From NCBI GenBank assembly GCA_002501205.1, contig DLRW01000056.1:75610-91419 (forward strand): DNA of 15,810 bases, in the 5' to 3' direction. The position numbers and the translations under genes were made by a program. Shown piece by piece: positions 1-7,178 of the stretch. The stretch is from Flavobacteriales bacterium UBA7878 (GTDB taxonomy: Bacteria > Bacteroidota > Bacteroidia > Flavobacteriales > Schleiferiaceae). Positions within the stretch are counted from its first letter, which is position 1. Every line of letters starts with the position of its first letter. The notes beneath the pieces were generated by a model. It did not search any database and had not been told where the DNA came from. It was given only the letters and a program-made list of their open reading frames with translations.

Positions 1-1
1 C

Positions 2-52
2 ATCCACGAAATTGTGGCTGGAGCAGCTGAAAATGTAAATGTGCGAGCTTAA
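2..52 (+). CDS. Possible C-terminal tail of a gene entering from the left
   Basis: One plus-strand frame is open from the window edge to a TAA at 50-52 and encodes 16 residues (IHEIVAGAAENVNVRA). The other two plus frames stop earlier (28-30 and 36-38). The stop shares the four bases TTAA with the stop of the minus-strand gene that follows, the same arrangement seen at 14995-14998 with two better supported genes. The peptide is too short to name a family. It may be chance coding; the confidence rests only on the open frame and the tidy convergent stop. Confidence 0.35.
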   Translation: MHEIVAGAAENVNVRA

Positions 53-348
53 ACCAATAAGTCAATCTCCATCTCCCCTTCCATCACCGTTTCGATCTTT
101 AAGCAAGATTCTGCCATTTGGCTTCGCCAGGCTTGGGCCGAAGATGGTAAAAGGTCCGAAGCTCGTTCTCTCCTTTCTTGATTAGGCCATTGCGCATAAG
201 CGAAAAACTGACCCTGGCTATCCCGATGAATACGGGAGCCCAATCCTCCACAATGCTCGCGAAAAAGTAAGGTTAACTCTTTCCAGGCTTCCAGAAATTG
301 GGCTTCGGAATCGGCTTTAAGTTCAAAACGATAGACTAAACAATACAT
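49..348 (-). CDS. Antibiotic biosynthesis monooxygenase (ABM) domain protein, small
   Basis: A 99-residue protein starting at ATG 348-346; a GTG codon lies directly before it, but the ATG is the better start. The sequence has the single ferredoxin-like ABM/dimeric alpha-beta-barrel layout: an opening strand (MYCLVYRFEL), an amphipathic helix rich in W, E and F (about residues 14-30), a conserved-looking GGLGSRIHR turn (34-42), a strand FFAYAQWP (48-55) and a final acidic strand. Family members include small cofactor-free monooxygenases and heme-degrading enzymes, but many have no known substrate, so no reaction is assigned. There is no signal peptide, so it is probably cytoplasmic. It is divergent from the sulfotransferase at 400 across about 50 bases, and convergent with a possible plus-strand tail at 52. 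Confidence 0.7.
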   Translation of the reverse strand: MYCLVYRFELKADSEAQFLEAWKELTLLFREHCGGLGSRIHRDSQGQFFAYAQWPNQERRERASDLLPSSAQAWRSQMAESCLKIETVMEGEMEIDLLV

Positions 349-399
349 CACAGATTTTGCCGGGAAATTAAGACATTTAGAAGCTATTATGCAGCCCTT

Positions 400-1134
400 A
401 TGATTGTTGCCCTTTGGTCCGGTCCGCGAAACTTATCCACTGCCCTGATGTATTTCTTTGCGCATCGTGGTGATTTCCAGGTATTGGATGAACCCTTTTT
501 TGGTGCTTTCCTAAAGCAATATCCAGTCTATCGCCCCTCGCGGGAGCTGGTACTTCAAAACATGGAATTAGAGCCACTAAAAGTCTTAAAATTGCTTCAG
601 GCGAAAGCCGAAAACGGCCCCTTATTCTTAAAAAATATGGCCAATCACATAAGCTTAGTACCTAAAGGTGCCGCCCTCGAATGGAGAGCCATTTTACTCT
701 TCCGGCATCCAGCAGCAGTTATCGCGAGCTATCGGAAAAATATGGCGGAAATCAGTCTTTTCGATCTGGCCTATCGCGAGCAATGGCAATGGTTGCAAGA
801 ATTACAAAAAGCCGGTAAAGGCTATTATCTCCTCGATTCGGATGCCCTAGCGCAAAATCCGGAAGTGGAGCTTCGAAAGCTATGCGAACACCTGCAAATT
901 CCTTTTTCGAAATCCATGTTGCAATGGCCGGCCGGTGCCCTTAAGGAAGATGGACTTTGGGCCCGGTTCTGGTACCAGCGCGTGCATCAAAGTACCGGCT
1001 TTGAAACGCAACAAATATTGGATCTCCCAGCTATATCCAGCGAAGACCTGGACCTTTATCAGAAATGTTTAGCCTATTATAAACGCTTAAAAAATGCCTC
1101 TTATGAGCAAATACAATCTCCCCGACCCACGTAA
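400..1134 (+). CDS. Sulfotransferase-fold protein paired with the downstream aminotransferase
   Basis: A 244-residue cytoplasmic protein with no signal peptide. The N-terminus LWSGPRNLSTALMYFF (5-20) is the P-loop-like element that in sulfotransferases binds the 5'-phosphosulfate of PAPS. LFRHPAAVIASYRK (100-113) matches the 3'-phosphate-binding element (R, then S about eight residues on). VLDEPFF (28-34) follows the first helix, as in this subfamily. Family knowledge suggests transfer of sulfate from PAPS to a small molecule, but the acceptor cannot be read from the sequence, and a non-catalytic nucleotide-binding role is possible. Its last 32-41 bases overlap the aminotransferase gene in another frame, implying coupled translation and perhaps a complex. 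From memory, plant proteins annotated branched-chain aminotransferase-like carry a comparable N-terminal domain fused to the aminotransferase. Fold assignment is fairly secure; the reaction is open. Confidence 0.8.
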   Translation: MIVALWSGPRNLSTALMYFFAHRGDFQVLDEPFFGAFLKQYPVYRPSRELVLQNMELEPLKVLKLLQAKAENGPLFLKNMANHISLVPKGAALEWRAILLFRHPAAVIASYRKNMAEISLFDLAYREQWQWLQELQKAGKGYYLLDSDALAQNPEVELRKLCEHLQIPFSKSMLQWPAGALKEDGLWARFWYQRVHQSTGFETQQILDLPAISSEDLDLYQKCLAYYKRLKNASYEQIQSPRPT

Positions 1135-2005
1135 TGAAAACACCCTGGTTTATGTAAATGGACTGGTGCCTCGACGTGAAGCGAAAGTCTCCGTTCTTGA
1201 TTCTGTGGTGCAGGGTGGCGATGCCGTTTGGGAAGGTCTGCGTGTGTATAATTCGAAGATCTATCAATTGGAAGAACATTTGGATCGCCTGCTCGATTCG
1301 GCGCATGTGCTTCAATTCGAGAATATTCCCAGCCGATCTGAAATCCGCAATGCTATTTTCGGAACCTTAAAAGCGAATAATATGAGTGATGGGGTGCATA
1401 TTCGCCTCACTCTTAGCCGCGGTGTTAAAAGCACCTCCGGCATGAATCCCCAATTGAATATTTATGGCTGTACCCTAATCGTACTGCCCGAATACAAAGG
1501 CTTGGTTTACGGTGAGGATGGGCTTAGACTTATTACCAGTTCGGTGCGCCGTAATGCCCCTTATAGTTTAGACTCTAAAATTCACCACAACAATCTGATC
1601 AATAATATTTTGGCCAAAATTGAAGCCAATCATGCAGGAGCCGATGATGCGGTGATGCTCGATCAAAATGGCTTTATCGCCGAAACCAATGCCACCAATA
1701 TCTTCCTGGTACGTAAAGGGGAACTATTTACCCCATTTGCAGATGCTTGCTTACCCGGTTTAACCCGTCAAAGAGTGTTGGAAATTGCCGCCGAATTAGG
1801 CATTAAAGCCCGGGAGAAAAACCTGAGTATGACGGAAATGTATACCGCAGATGAGATGTTTACCACTGGCACTATGGGCGCCTTGAGTTGGGTGAAAAAT
1901 GTGGATGGGCGGCAAATCGGTAAAGCAGAAAAAGGCCCGCTCTGCCAGCAAATCCAGGAATATTATCAGGATAAAATTGATGATTTAGCCGTGGCCATTC
2001 CTTAA
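1103..2005 (+). CDS. Fold-type IV PLP aminotransferase (branched-chain/D-amino-acid aminotransferase-like)
   Basis: A class IV aminotransferase of about 300 residues. Two in-frame ATGs are possible, at 1094 and 1103; I use 1103, which gives the smaller overlap with the upstream gene. Numbering here is from ATG 1094. The Schiff-base lysine is K162 in LDSKIHHNNLINNILAK; E197 in GFIAETNATNIF is in the position that contacts the PLP ring nitrogen; the phosphate-binding TTGTMGALSW segment lies near the C-terminus. The N-terminal signature AKVSVLDSVVQGGDAVWEGL (30-49) marks the subgroup close to the plant aminotransferase-like fusion proteins rather than standard IlvE. Expected reaction: amino-group exchange between an amino acid and 2-oxoglutarate or another oxo-acid in the cytoplasm. 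L- versus D-specificity, and aminotransferase versus lyase activity, cannot be decided from sequence. It overlaps the sulfotransferase gene, so the two products probably work together. Confidence 0.9.
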   Translation: MSKYNLPDPRNENTLVYVNGLVPRREAKVSVLDSVVQGGDAVWEGLRVYNSKIYQLEEHLDRLLDSAHVLQFENIPSRSEIRNAIFGTLKANNMSDGVHIRLTLSRGVKSTSGMNPQLNIYGCTLIVLPEYKGLVYGEDGLRLITSSVRRNAPYSLDSKIHHNNLINNILAKIEANHAGADDAVMLDQNGFIAETNATNIFLVRKGELFTPFADACLPGLTRQRVLEIAAELGIKAREKNLSMTEMYTADEMFTTGTMGALSWVKNVDGRQIGKAEKGPLCQQIQEYYQDKIDDLAVAIP

Positions 2006-2072
2006 GAGTCCCATATTCATTCAGCGAATATCCATGGATTTTAGATAAATTCAAGCCGCCAAAATACCAAGC

Positions 2073-5000
2073 ATGCGATCTATTAATGCATTTTACCTGC
2101 TAGCTGTAATTTCAGTTTTCAGCCTTCCTTTATCGGCACAAGAAGAAACTGCCGAAGCCAAAGACTCCACCAAAAAAGCTACCAAGGAATTACCCCTGGA
2201 ACCCGAACGTCAAATTCAAATAAAGAACCCGGGGATTACCTGGCTCTCCCTCGATATTAGTCCGGATGGTAAGCAAATTGTATTCGATGCCATGGGTGAC
2301 CTCTACCTTATGCCCATCGAAGGTGGTAAAGCTGAAGCCCTTACGCAGAGCATGGCCTACGAAGTACATCCTCGCTTTTCACCCGATGGTAAAAGCCTAG
2401 CCTATATTTCTGATAAAAGCGGCGCTCAAAACCTATGGGTAATGGACCTCAGCACTAAAAAGGAACGCCAGATCACGAAAGATAAAAACCAAAACTACTT
2501 TTCTGCCACCTGGAGTCCGGATGGACAATATCTGGTAGCCGCCAAAGGGCGCCGAAACTTAAAATTACACCTCTACCACCTAGAGAAAGGTGGTGGTGCC
2601 CAAATCATTAAAAAGCCGGAAAGCTTAAAATGCAGCGACCCCTATTTTAGCCCGGATGGCCGCTACATTTATTTCTCCGCTCGCAGCGGCGCCTGGAATT
2701 ACAATGCCGGTTTACCTCAATATCAAGTACGTCGTTACGATATGGAAGAAGGCGAATTGGAAGGCATTACCGCACGCTATGGATCAGGCTTCACCCCAAC
2801 TCTTTCTCCGGATGGTAAGTACCTGGTTTATGGCAGTCGCTATGAAACCGAAACCGGTTTAGTACTGCGGAATCTCGAAACCGGTGACGAAGAATGGCTA
2901 GCCTATCCCGTACAAAGAGATGAGCAAGAATCTATCGCCACCCTGGGAGTACTGCCAGGTATGGCTTTTAGTCCCGACAGTCGCTATCTCTATTGCAGCT
3001 ATCTGGGTAAAATTCACCGTATTAATATCGCTAACAAGCAGCAGAGCGAAATTCCCATGGAGATCGAAATCAATTTGGATTTAGGTCCTCGCCTGGATTT
3101 CAAATTTCCCATTAGCGATGATCCCGAGCAGGCCATTACTCAAATTCGTGATGGCGCCCCCTCCCCGGATGGTAAATGGCTGGCCTTTACCGCTCTCAAT
3201 CGCCTATATCTCTACAATTTTGAAAGTGGTAAAACACGAGCCTTAAGCAAGCATAACTTCACGGAAGCCATGCCGGTCTGGTCGCCCGATGGAAAAAAGA
3301 TTGCCTATTGTGCCTGGGAAGGTGAAGACGGAGCGATATATGAATATATAGTGGGACGTAAATCCCATCAAAAAATCAACAAATCCAGTGGCCTCTACCA
3401 CAGCCTCTGCTATAGCCCGGATGGTTCCAAATTGGTGTACATTCATCAGAGTGCTCAATCCTATCGCGATGCCTACAGTCCCTTTGTTTCGGGTGGCAAT
3501 GCTCAAATTGCCTACCTAGATTTAAAGTCCAAACAAGAACATAATATCGTCCCGGCTAAAGGACGTGGCAATCCCCATTTCAGCAAGGATGGTGATCGTA
3601 TTTACCTGAACCACGGCTCCAAAGGTTTAATTTCCATTCGATGGGATGGTAGTGATGAGAAGGAACACTTGAAATTATCCGGAATTACCACCTACGGATC
3701 TAATCTGCAAGACTTCCATGATCATAGTTTTGATGAGGATCACACCGCCTCCTTATTACCACAGGCTTACGATGCCTGGCGCGAAAAATCAAAGCCTTCC
3801 ACCCCTTCTGAAATGTTTATTTCTCCGGATGGTAATTCGGTATTGGCCCAAATTAATAATGATCTGTATCTGGTGCATTTGCCACGTTACGGACAGAAGG
3901 CCGAAATTTCGGTTGCCTCACCCGAATCAGCAGCTTTTCCGGCTAGCAAGCTCACCGCTCTGGGCGGTGAATTCCCTGCCTGGTCTGCCGATGGAAAAGA
4001 CATTCACTGGTCCTTAGGCCCGGCTCATTTCATATACAATATTGCAGAAGCAGAAGCTTTTGCCGACAGCCTTAAAGCCGCTAAGGAAGCTGAAAAAGAG
4101 GCCAAGAAAGCGGAAAAATCCGCTGAGAAAAGCGATAGTACTGAAGCTGATAATCCAGAAGATAAATCCAAAAGCAAAGAGAAGGAAAAGGATAAAGAAA
4201 AGCCCGTTTATGAGGCAAAGGAAATTCGCATTCTTCTCTCCTATAAAAAGGATATTCCCCAAGCTTATACCCTCTTGCAAAATGCCCGCATCATTACCAT
4301 GAATGGGCAAGAAGTCATTGAAAATGGAGATCTCTTAATCCATAACAATCGTATTGAGGCCCTAGGTCCAAGCGGCACTTTAAATGTACCCGATGTAGCC
4401 AAAGTGCTCGACTGTAGTGGAAAGACCATTACACCCGGATTTGTAGATACTCATGCTCATATGTGGCCCAATTGGGGCATCCATAAAAACCAAATTTGGC
4501 TCTATGCGGCCAACCTGGCTTATGGGGTAACCACCACCCGCGATCCACAAACCGCCACTACCGATGTACTCACCTATTCCGATATGGTTGAAGCCGGTAT
4601 GATGCTGGGACCACGAATCTACAGCACCGGACCGGGCGTTGGATTCTGGTCCTATAAAATTCAATCTTTGGAGCATGCTCGAAAGGTCTTAAAGCAGTAT
4701 TCAGACTATTATCAAACCAAGACCATTAAGATGTACCTCACTGGTAATCGCCAACAGCGTCAATGGATCATAATGGCTTGTAAAGAATTAGGCTTAAAAC
4801 CCACTACCGAAGGCGGCTTGGACTATAAGCTGAATATGACTCAAATTATGGACGGTTATCCCGGCCATGAGCATGCCTTGCCTATTTATCCTTTACAGGA
4901 AGATGTAGTGCAATTTGTTGCCCAATCGAAAACCACCGTTACGCCAACTCTATTGGTAGCTTATGGCGGACCTTTCGCTGAAAACTATTTCTATGCCACT

Positions 5001-5519
5001 GAAGAAGTGTACCACGATCCAAAAATGCAATTCTTTACACCCTATGAAGAATTAGCCTCTAAAAGCCGTCGGGTAAAAGCCGGTTGGTTTATGGAAGAAG
5101 AACACATCTTTGCCCGACATGCTGAATTTATTCGCGACCTGGTAGCGGCAGATGGTATGGCCGGAGTTGGTTCCCACGGACAATTACAAGGTTTGGGTTA
5201 CCATTGGGAACTTTGGGCCATGGCCAGTGGTGGCATTCCCAATATTGATATCCTGAGGGTTGCCACTATTATCGGTGCAGAATCTTTGGGTCTGGATAAA
5301 GATTTAGGAAGCCTGGAAGCCGGAAAACTGGCGGATATCTTAATTCTGGACGAAAACCCCTTGGAGAACATTCGGGCCACCAACAGCCTTATATGGGTGG
5401 TTCGTAATGGTAGAGTTTATAATGCCAATAATCTCAATCAAGTAGCACCAGAAGAGAAAGATGCTCCCGAATTTTTATGGCAAAGCCCCTCACCCAGCGA
5501 AGCCCTGAAAGCCAAATAA
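2073..5519 (+). CDS. Exported TolB-type beta-propeller + amidohydrolase protein
   Basis: 1148 residues starting with a signal peptide (hydrophobic core about 8-20, cleavage probably after LSA before QEE), so exported to the periplasm or envelope. Residues about 50-650 carry at least ten PD40/WD40-like motifs of the form SPDGK followed by a hydrophobic strand, as in the propellers of TolB and prolyl-oligopeptidase-like proteins. A Lys/Glu/Ala/Ser-rich linker at about 660-713 is likely disordered or helical. The amidohydrolase domain then runs to the end, with metal-binding HxH at H794/H796 (FVDTHAHMW), a candidate bridging lysine in TIKMYLTG, and H932/H934 in GHEHALP. Where many relatives carry a catalytic Asp, this protein has GSHGQLQGLG (G1033 onward). 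The C-terminus GSLEAGKLADILILDENPLE is family-typical. It likely hydrolyses a peptide-like or cyclic amide; the substrate is unknown. It lies 67 bases after the aminotransferase gene and 4 bases before the amidase gene. Confidence 0.88.
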   Translation: MRSINAFYLLAVISVFSLPLSAQEETAEAKDSTKKATKELPLEPERQIQIKNPGITWLSLDISPDGKQIVFDAMGDLYLMPIEGGKAEALTQSMAYEVHPRFSPDGKSLAYISDKSGAQNLWVMDLSTKKERQITKDKNQNYFSATWSPDGQYLVAAKGRRNLKLHLYHLEKGGGAQIIKKPESLKCSDPYFSPDGRYIYFSARSGAWNYNAGLPQYQVRRYDMEEGELEGITARYGSGFTPTLSPDGKYLVYGSRYETETGLVLRNLETGDEEWLAYPVQRDEQESIATLGVLPGMAFSPDSRYLYCSYLGKIHRINIANKQQSEIPMEIEINLDLGPRLDFKFPISDDPEQAITQIRDGAPSPDGKWLAFTALNRLYLYNFESGKTRALSKHNFTEAMPVWSPDGKKIAYCAWEGEDGAIYEYIVGRKSHQKINKSSGLYHSLCYSPDGSKLVYIHQSAQSYRDAYSPFVSGGNAQIAYLDLKSKQEHNIVPAKGRGNPHFSKDGDRIYLNHGSKGLISIRWDGSDEKEHLKLSGITTYGSNLQDFHDHSFDEDHTASLLPQAYDAWREKSKPSTPSEMFISPDGNSVLAQINNDLYLVHLPRYGQKAEISVASPESAAFPASKLTALGGEFPAWSADGKDIHWSLGPAHFIYNIAEAEAFADSLKAAKEAEKEAKKAEKSAEKSDSTEADNPEDKSKSKEKEKDKEKPVYEAKEIRILLSYKKDIPQAYTLLQNARIITMNGQEVIENGDLLIHNNRIEALGPSGTLNVPDVAKVLDCSGKTITPGFVDTHAHMWPNWGIHKNQIWLYAANLAYGVTTTRDPQTATTDVLTYSDMVEAGMMLGPRIYSTGPGVGFWSYKIQSLEHARKVLKQYSDYYQTKTIKMYLTGNRQQRQWIIMACKELGLKPTTEGGLDYKLNMTQIMDGYPGHEHALPIYPLQEDVVQFVAQSKTTVTPTLLVAYGGPFAENYFYATEEVYHDPKMQFFTPYEELASKSRRVKAGWFMEEEHIFARHAEFIRDLVAADGMAGVGSHGQLQGLGYHWELWAMASGGIPNIDILRVATIIGAESLGLDKDLGSLEAGKLADILILDENPLENIRATNSLIWVVRNGRVYNANNLNQVAPEEKDAPEFLWQSPSPSEALKAK

Positions 5520-5523
5520 GCCT

Positions 5524-7122
5524 ATGCTCAAATGCCCTTTTTGTATTCTGCTCTTTTTTCTACTAAGCTATTCCGGCCGGGCTCAGTCAGATAGTTTAGA
5601 CTTTGATCCTTTAAGGGCAGATATAGCTACAATTAAAGAGGGCTATGCCAGGGGTGCCTGGAGCATTCATGAGATCACCTCTGTTTATCTGCAGAGGATT
5701 GAGCAGATGAATCAACAAGGTCCGGAATTAGGGGCTATCCTAAGCCTAAACCCGCAGGCCCTGACCATTGCGGATAGCCTGGATCAATTGTATAGAGCGG
5801 GTCGTATCCTGGGGCCCTTGCACGGGATTCCCATTATCCTAAAAGACAATATTGAAAGTCGGGACTCTATGCCAACCACGGCGGGATCGCGAGCTTTAGC
5901 CGCCAATTACAGTAGACGAGATGCGGCACTCACAGCCCGCTTAAGAGCCGCAGGAGCCATTATTTTGGCCAAAGCCAATTTGAGTGAATGGGCCAATTTT
6001 AGAGGCGCTCGCAGCATTAGTGGTTGGAGTGCCATCGGGGGATTTACGCGCAACCCCTATATCCTCACTCGCAATCCATGTGGAAGCAGCTCCGGTTCAG
6101 CAGTTGCTGTGGCAGCCGGATTAGCACCGGCAGCGATAGGCACCGAAACCAATGGTTCCATTATTTGCCCCAGCCAAAGCAATGGCTTAATAGGATTGAA
6201 ACCCAGCGTTGGTCTGGTCCCTGGCACAGGGATTATCCCCATCGCGCACAGTCAGGATGCCGCAGGCCCTATTGCCAAAACCGTCCATGATGCCGCTTTA
6301 ATTTTAAGTGTTATTGCCGATCCTGACACCAATAATCCAGCCCAATTTAACCAGTGGGATACAGATTTAGACCTGGCGGAACGCCTGCAATTCCAAAAGC
6401 TCAATATCGACAGCCTCGACCTTTCCACTCTGCGAATTGGCATTTACAGTCAAGCTTTAGGTGAAGATCAAAGGGTCGACGAGCTCTTTCATCAGGCCAA
6501 AGCCTTACTCCAAAAAAAGGGCGTTGAATTTGTGGAAGTACCCAACATCCTGGCCGCAGAAACCAATTATGCCTCTTTTGAGGTGATGCTCTATGAATTC
6601 CATTTGGAGCTCAATGCCTATTTGGGTAGCATAGACTCCAGCCTGCCAGTGCACAACCTGGAAGAACTGATCGCTTTTAATGATGCGGACAGCCTCGAGC
6701 TGCAATGGTTTGGTCAGGAATACCTTGAAATGGCATTGGAAAAAGACAGTTCACAAGAAGAAAATTACCTCCGCCATTTAGCCAAAATGCAGCGCAACAG
6801 TCGCGAATTAGGAATTGACGGAGTTATGGATAGCTTAAAGCTGGATGCGATTATCGCTCCCAGTGGCGCGCCGGCCTGGATTACCGATCCGGTTAATGGA
6901 GACCACTATATTTTGGGAAGCTCCTCTCCTGCGGCGATTTCCGGCTATCCCAATATTAGCCTGCCCATGGGGATGATTAAAGGATTACCGGTAGGGCTAA
7001 GCATTTTTGGCCGCCTACGCTCCGAATTATTGCTATTACAAATTGCGGGCGCTTACGAAGCTGAGCGCAAAGCAATTGAGCCCCCCAAATTCCTCCAAAG
7101 CGACCCTTTACCGAAAAATTAA
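5524..7122 (+). CDS. Exported amidase-signature family hydrolase
   Basis: 532 residues with an N-terminal signal peptide (hydrophobic core about 7-16, probable cleavage near GRAQ 18-21), so exported; many amidase-signature enzymes are cytoplasmic. The Ser-cisSer-Lys triad is visible: K107 in GIPIILKDNI, cis-Ser S188 in CGSSSGSAVAVAAG, and nucleophile S212 in GTETNGSIICPS. The 24-residue spacing between the two serines matches the family. GLIGLKPSVGLVP (221-233) is the usual following signature. The family hydrolyses carboxamides including fatty-acid amides, peptide amides and aryl amides; the substrate cannot be chosen here. The glutamyl-tRNA amidotransferase subunit GatA has the same fold, but the signal peptide and the absence of gatB/gatC argue against that role. 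The start lies 4 bases after the stop of the amidohydrolase gene, so the two are almost certainly co-transcribed. Confidence 0.92.
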   Translation: MLKCPFCILLFFLLSYSGRAQSDSLDFDPLRADIATIKEGYARGAWSIHEITSVYLQRIEQMNQQGPELGAILSLNPQALTIADSLDQLYRAGRILGPLHGIPIILKDNIESRDSMPTTAGSRALAANYSRRDAALTARLRAAGAIILAKANLSEWANFRGARSISGWSAIGGFTRNPYILTRNPCGSSSGSAVAVAAGLAPAAIGTETNGSIICPSQSNGLIGLKPSVGLVPGTGIIPIAHSQDAAGPIAKTVHDAALILSVIADPDTNNPAQFNQWDTDLDLAERLQFQKLNIDSLDLSTLRIGIYSQALGEDQRVDELFHQAKALLQKKGVEFVEVPNILAAETNYASFEVMLYEFHLELNAYLGSIDSSLPVHNLEELIAFNDADSLELQWFGQEYLEMALEKDSSQEENYLRHLAKMQRNSRELGIDGVMDSLKLDAIIAPSGAPAWITDPVNGDHYILGSSSPAAISGYPNISLPMGMIKGLPVGLSIFGRLRSELLLLQIAGAYEAERKAIEPPKFLQSDPLPKN

Positions 7123-7178
7123 AGGCTGCTCCCCTGATCTGAAGGCTTTTGCTTAATTTCAACCGAAATTTTAACAGC

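Noticed and set aside
2013..2031. ATATTC/GAATAT inverted repeat after the aminotransferase gene
   Set aside because: Short and AT-rich with no T tract, so not a credible terminator or operator.
2250..4010. Repeated short DNA motif around CCGGATGGTAA
   Set aside because: These are the codons for the recurring SPDGK propeller motif, with different bases between copies; not a CRISPR array or mobile repeat.
4014..4310. Minus-strand frame giving a very hydrophobic 98-residue product
   Set aside because: It is the antisense reading of the Lys/Glu-rich linker of the propeller-amidohydrolase; reversing such codons yields Phe and Leu runs, so it is not a membrane protein gene.
7155..7170. AATTTC/GAAATT inverted repeat before the penicillin acylase gene
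   Set aside because: Six AT-rich pairs only, no T tract of terminator type and no other supporting signal; probably chance.
7149..7178. TTG start extending the penicillin acylase by 10 residues
   Set aside because: The extra residues (MLNFNRNFNS) add nothing family-like, and the ATG at 7179 opens directly on the signal/membrane segment.
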